Shown here one piece after another: positions 21,808-22,712 of a stretch of 22,712 nucleotides of DNA (position 1 is the stretch's first letter; each line of letters starts with the position of its first letter). Both the position numbers and the translations under genes were made by a program. The stretch comes from a virus. The notes beneath the pieces are model-generated. The model was not told the DNA's origin, did no database searches, and was given only the letters and a program-made list of their open reading frames with translations. Where the stretch lies: the IMG/VR virus record IMGVR_UViG_3300034418_000893, positions 1 to 22,712 of that record; one strand, written 5' to 3'.

Positions 21808-22305
21808 ATGATAACTAAAGCATTTAAATCAGGTATATGGGTAGGTAGCTCATTACTAAACAGTAAACTATACAAAGCTGCTAAGCGTAAAGGTGTATGG
21901 TATTACCGATTATTTATATCAGAAGATTTTGCTAAAACTATGAGCGATATCTATGATATGAATGTTCTTGAAAGAAAACTAAAAGGTCTATCGAGATTAA
22001 AGAAAAGAGTATTTAATGTAGATGATAATGGCAATATATGGGATCCAGCTACTGGTGAAATATTTGGCAATGTAAATACATTAAAAGAAACACCAGCTAC
22101 TCCTAAGACAGAGCCGAAAGCTGACTTTGACTTTGAACATACAGCTTCAGAACTCATAAGAAAACATTATGGAGAAGAAGATGTAAACGCTATTGCTGGT
22201 GCTGTTAATCAAGAACTCATGGATAAACATAATTATGTAACTTCTATAGAAGAAGATGAACAAATTATTGACATGATTAATGAATATACAGCAAATCAAA
22301 GATAA
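21808..22305 (+). CDS. Unrecognised early protein
   Basis: A 165-residue protein starting MITKAFKSGIWVGSSLLNSK, with GGAGA seven bases before ATG. The N-terminal 75 residues are basic and mixed (KRKGVWYYRLFISEDFAKTM then LERKLKGLSRLKKRVF). DDNGNIWDPATGEIFGNV at about 73-90 looks like a beta hairpin or small sheet. A Pro/Thr/Lys linker follows (about 95-110), then an acidic helical end. I do not recognise the family. It is controlled by the structured leader just upstream and joined by TAATG to the next short gene. Confidence 0.75.
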   Translation: MITKAFKSGIWVGSSLLNSKLYKAAKRKGVWYYRLFISEDFAKTMSDIYDMNVLERKLKGLSRLKKRVFNVDDNGNIWDPATGEIFGNVNTLKETPATPKTEPKADFDFEHTASELIRKHYGEEDVNAIAGAVNQELMDKHNYVTSIEEDEQIIDMINEYTANQR

Positions 22306-22376
22306 TGAGTATCTTAGACATAACCATATTACTAATAGTAGGTATTACTATGGTATACATACAAGCGAGAAAATAA
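22305..22376 (+). CDS. 23-residue single-span membrane micro-protein
   Basis: A short frame, MSILDITILLIVGITMVYIQ then ARK, with TAATG overlaps at both ends. Almost the whole peptide is one hydrophobic helix of membrane-spanning length with a positive C-terminal end. The tight overlaps with both neighbours and the clean membrane pattern argue that it is a real gene despite its size. The role is unknown; a holin-like or membrane-acting early peptide is only a guess. Confidence 0.6.
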   Translation: MSILDITILLIVGITMVYIQARK

Positions 22377-22588
22377 TGAACTTACAAGAAAAATTTAAAA
22401 CAGAAAGCTTATTAATTAAAGATAAAGTAAAAAGTAGAGATAATTATAGAACTGTTGTTATAAAAACTGAATATAATAATAAAATAGAAGATTTAGCAAG
22501 ATATTATCAAATACCAAAATCAAGAGTATTATCAGTAATTATAAGTGATGCTCATACAACAATAATGAAAGGAAATGATAATGAGTAA
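22376..22588 (+). CDS. Ribbon-helix-helix-like DNA-binding protein
   Basis: A 70-residue protein: after a Lys-rich N-terminus comes a strand RTVVIKTEY (25-33), a helix NNKIEDLARYYQ (34-45), a turn IPKSR, and a helix VLSVIISDAHTTI (51-63). This strand-helix-turn-helix order is that of Arc/CopG-type repressors, in which the strand contacts DNA. An early repressor or regulator is likely. The start at 22376 is set by the TAATG junction with the membrane peptide; an upstream in-frame ATG at 22280 would read through the end of the 165-residue gene and the whole micro-protein gene. Confidence 0.65.
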   Translation: MNLQEKFKTESLLIKDKVKSRDNYRTVVIKTEYNNKIEDLARYYQIPKSRVLSVIISDAHTTIMKGNDNE

Positions 22589-22712
22589 AATAGGTAACTG
22601 GGTATTAGAAATGACCGAAGCTGCAGCTGAACTTACTAGAGAAGAATTTATCAAAAAGTATGGAGAAGCTAATGCAGATGTATGGGATAATAATAAAAAA
22701 GAAGAATTAGAA
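22581..22712 (+). CDS. Small protein, partial (runs off right edge)
   Basis: It starts MSKIGNWVLEMTEAAAELTR and overlaps the previous gene by eight bases. 44 residues are visible; acidic and helical. MSKIGNWVLEM-type openings are common in small unnamed early phage proteins. No function can be given. Confidence 0.6.
   Translation, partial: MSKIGNWVLEMTEAAAELTREEFIKKYGEANADVWDNNKKEELE

Noticed and set aside
22280-22375. Longer start of the RHH-like protein
   Set aside because: It would read out of frame through the end of the 165-residue gene and the membrane micro-protein; the TAATG start at 22376 fits the operon pattern.

Overview
The window is part of an AT-rich tailed-phage genome with a short-tailed (podovirus, T7-like) virion. 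The main evidence is a colinear block of structural genes, all on the minus strand, whose products match T7-type proteins in order and size. These are large terminase, portal, scaffold, capsid, tail adaptor (gp11-like), tail nozzle (gp12-like), three or four ejection proteins (gp14/15/16-like) and the start of a tail fibre (gp17-like). Strong A+T bias, very tight gene packing and several tiny conserved proteins familiar from marine phages suggest a marine alphaproteobacterial host such as SAR11. That host guess is inference; nothing in the window proves it.

Reading the minus strand from right to left (transcription order): small terminase (about 20.6-20.2 kb) sits behind a good sigma70-type promoter. 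Next come very small lysine-rich proteins (20.1-19.0 kb), a PD-(D/E)xK Holliday-junction-resolvase-like nuclease whose frame contains an entire second gene (19.0-18.4 kb), and large terminase (18.5-17.0 kb). A permuted papain-like protein, a charged 73-residue protein and a Gly/Asn-rich protein follow (17.0-15.6 kb). The head module is portal, Bbp19-like protein, scaffold, a small conserved protein, major capsid and a decoration-like protein (15.6-11.6 kb). Then come an unrecognised basic protein and the tail and ejection genes (11.6-0.7 kb), and a tail fibre that runs off the left edge. Terminase lies upstream of portal, unlike T7, where it follows the tail fibre.

A 450-base divergent intergenic region (20.59-21.04 kb) is full of hairpins and has an A+T-only-like tract. 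It separates the late operon from a rightward, presumably early, operon on the plus strand (21.0 kb to the right edge). That operon holds a 205-residue unknown, a strong terminator, a three-way-junction RNA leader, a 165-residue unknown, a 23-residue single-membrane-span peptide, a ribbon-helix-helix-like protein and the start of another gene. No RNA polymerase, DNA polymerase, integrase or tRNA is present here.

Most genes are joined by TAATG or ATGA overlaps, implying translational coupling over most of both operons. The points most worth a second look are the nested gene inside the resolvase frame, the set of tiny basic proteins next to terminase, the splitting of a gp16-like ejection protein into a lysozyme-fold protein plus a 1092-residue protein, and the structured RNA leader at 21.72-21.79 kb. 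No CRISPR array or insertion sequence is seen.
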